The notes beneath the pieces were generated by a model. The model had not been told where the DNA came from. It did not search any database and worked only from the letters and a program-made list of their open reading frames with translations. This document shows, piece after piece, positions 6,346 through 6,980 of a stretch of 6,980 nt of DNA (the first letter of the stretch is position 1; each line of letters opens with the position of its first letter). A program made the translations under genes and the position numbers. Origin of the DNA: Candidatus Solincola jinzensis (GTDB lineage Bacteria > Actinomycetota > Geothermincolia > Geothermincolales > RBG-13-55-18); contig JACVJG010000153.1 in NCBI GenBank assembly GCA_015711875.1, positions 1-6,980 on the forward strand, read 5' to 3'.

Positions 6346-6980
6346 TTGAAAGGGAATAGCTTACCTCGACCATATCTTTACGCTGTGTCGCTGATGGTCG
6401 CAGCGTCCCTGCTCTTCATGCCGCTTCTTCTCCTGCCAGGTTGCGGCGGAGCGGCCGGCGGCGATGCTCTGGAGGTTGCGGTGGATATCGCCCCGCTGGC
6501 CTACCTTTGTAAGGAGGTGGGAGGGGAGAGGGTGGTGGTGGAAGCGCTGGTGCCGTCCGGCTCGAGCCCGCACACCTACGAGCTCACCACGGGACAGATG
6601 AAGTTCCTCGCCGGAGCCGAGTTGCTGGTGACGGTGGGCCTGGAGCTTACCCCCTGGGCCGAGGAGGTCTTCGAGAGCGTGGACAATCCGCGCCTGCACG
6701 CGGTGACGGTGGGTGAGATCCTGCCGCCGGAGGTGTTGGTGCCGGCCTCGCAGGCGTTGAGCCTGGACGCAGGCGGGCATGAGAACGGGGAGGAAGGCGG
6801 GGAGGGCGGGCGCGATGACAGCGCGGACAAGGGTCAAGGCGAGGAAGAGGGAGAGGGCGGCGAGGACCGCGGCCACGACCACGGCGTCTACGATCCCCAT
6901 GTATGGCTTGACCCCACCCTCTGCGAGTTCGTGGTGCTTGCGCTGGGGGAGGAGTTCTCGCGTGCGGATCCCGCCAACGC
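6346..6980 (+). CDS. znuA: Zinc/manganese ABC transporter substrate-binding lipoprotein, ZnuA/AdcA type (3' end cut by window edge)
   Basis: This is the N-terminal 211 residues of a cluster A-I (ZnuA/TroA/PsaA) metal-binding protein, usually about 300-350 long. It would capture zinc, or possibly manganese, outside the membrane and deliver it to an ABC permease. A signal peptide (residues 1-32, hydrophobic about 12-31) ends in LPGC with lipid-anchored C33; Pro at -2 is a slight departure from the lipobox. Two metal-ligand motifs are visible: PHTYEL with H76 and DPHVWLDP with H185; the later His and Asp/Glu ligands lie beyond the edge. Between them, residues 145-179 form the flexible metal-loop seen in zinc-specific members. 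Here it has 14 Asp/Glu and 11 Gly but only 3 His (145, 177, 179), where His-rich loops are typical. Neighbouring the Fur-family gene, it probably starts a zinc-import operon with permease and ATPase genes downstream. The TTG start is explained under its ribosome site. Confidence 0.92.
   Translation, partial: MKGNSLPRPYLYAVSLMVAASLLFMPLLLLPGCGGAAGGDALEVAVDIAPLAYLCKEVGGERVVVEALVPSGSSPHTYELTTGQMKFLAGAELLVTVGLELTPWAEEVFESVDNPRLHAVTVGEILPPEVLVPASQALSLDAGGHENGEEGGEGGRDDSADKGQGEEEGEGGEDRGHDHGVYDPHVWLDPTLCEFVVLALGEEFSRADPAN

Noticed and set aside
1..6980. tRNA, rRNA, CRISPR arrays, integrases and insertion sequences
   Set aside because: Looked for on both strands by eye. No clover-leaf with T-loop, no regularly spaced direct repeats, and no transposase or integrase motif were found.

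Overview
The window is 6,980 bases of GC-rich bacterial chromosome with six protein genes, all on the + strand. The first is cut by the left edge and the last by the right edge. The first block (about 2-5259) reads dxs (isoprenoid precursor synthesis), tlyA (rRNA 2'-O-methyltransferase), nadK (NAD kinase) and recN (SMC-like DNA repair ATPase). The genes are packed: 68 bases between dxs and tlyA, a 25-base overlap of tlyA and nadK, and 37 bases between nadK and recN. They were probably transcribed together, as in many Gram-positive bacteria. tlyA-nadK-recN adjacency is typical of Actinobacteria; dxs directly upstream of tlyA is typical of Firmicutes and deep-branching Actinobacteria. High GC, a Zur-type operator of actinobacterial form and this gene order together suggest a deep-branching actinobacterium-like organism. 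That is inference, not proof.

From 5260 to 5546 lies a 287-base intergenic region. Its left part can fold into an extended imperfect stem with alternative inner hairpins and has no assigned function. Its right part is AT-rich and holds a good sigma-70-type promoter (TTGATT, 17 bases, TATATT). Immediately downstream is a palindrome, TTGAAAA-AAA-TTTTCAA, which would cover the transcription start. It closely resembles the Zur box known from mycobacteria and streptomycetes.

The gene behind that promoter (5547-5969) encodes a Fur-family metalloregulator. After a 376-base stretch with no convincing gene, but with a perfect 7-1-7 inverted repeat, comes the beginning of a ZnuA/AdcA-type metal-binding lipoprotein (6346 onward). 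Together these look like a zinc-homeostasis locus: a self-repressing Zur-like regulator next to the substrate-binding protein of a zinc ABC importer, whose ATPase and permease genes probably lie beyond the right edge.

No wholly new system is evident. The points most worth a second look are the operator over the regulator's own promoter, an atypical metal-sensing site in the regulator, the foldable element after recN, the second palindrome before the lipoprotein gene, and an acidic rather than histidine-rich metal-loop in the lipoprotein.
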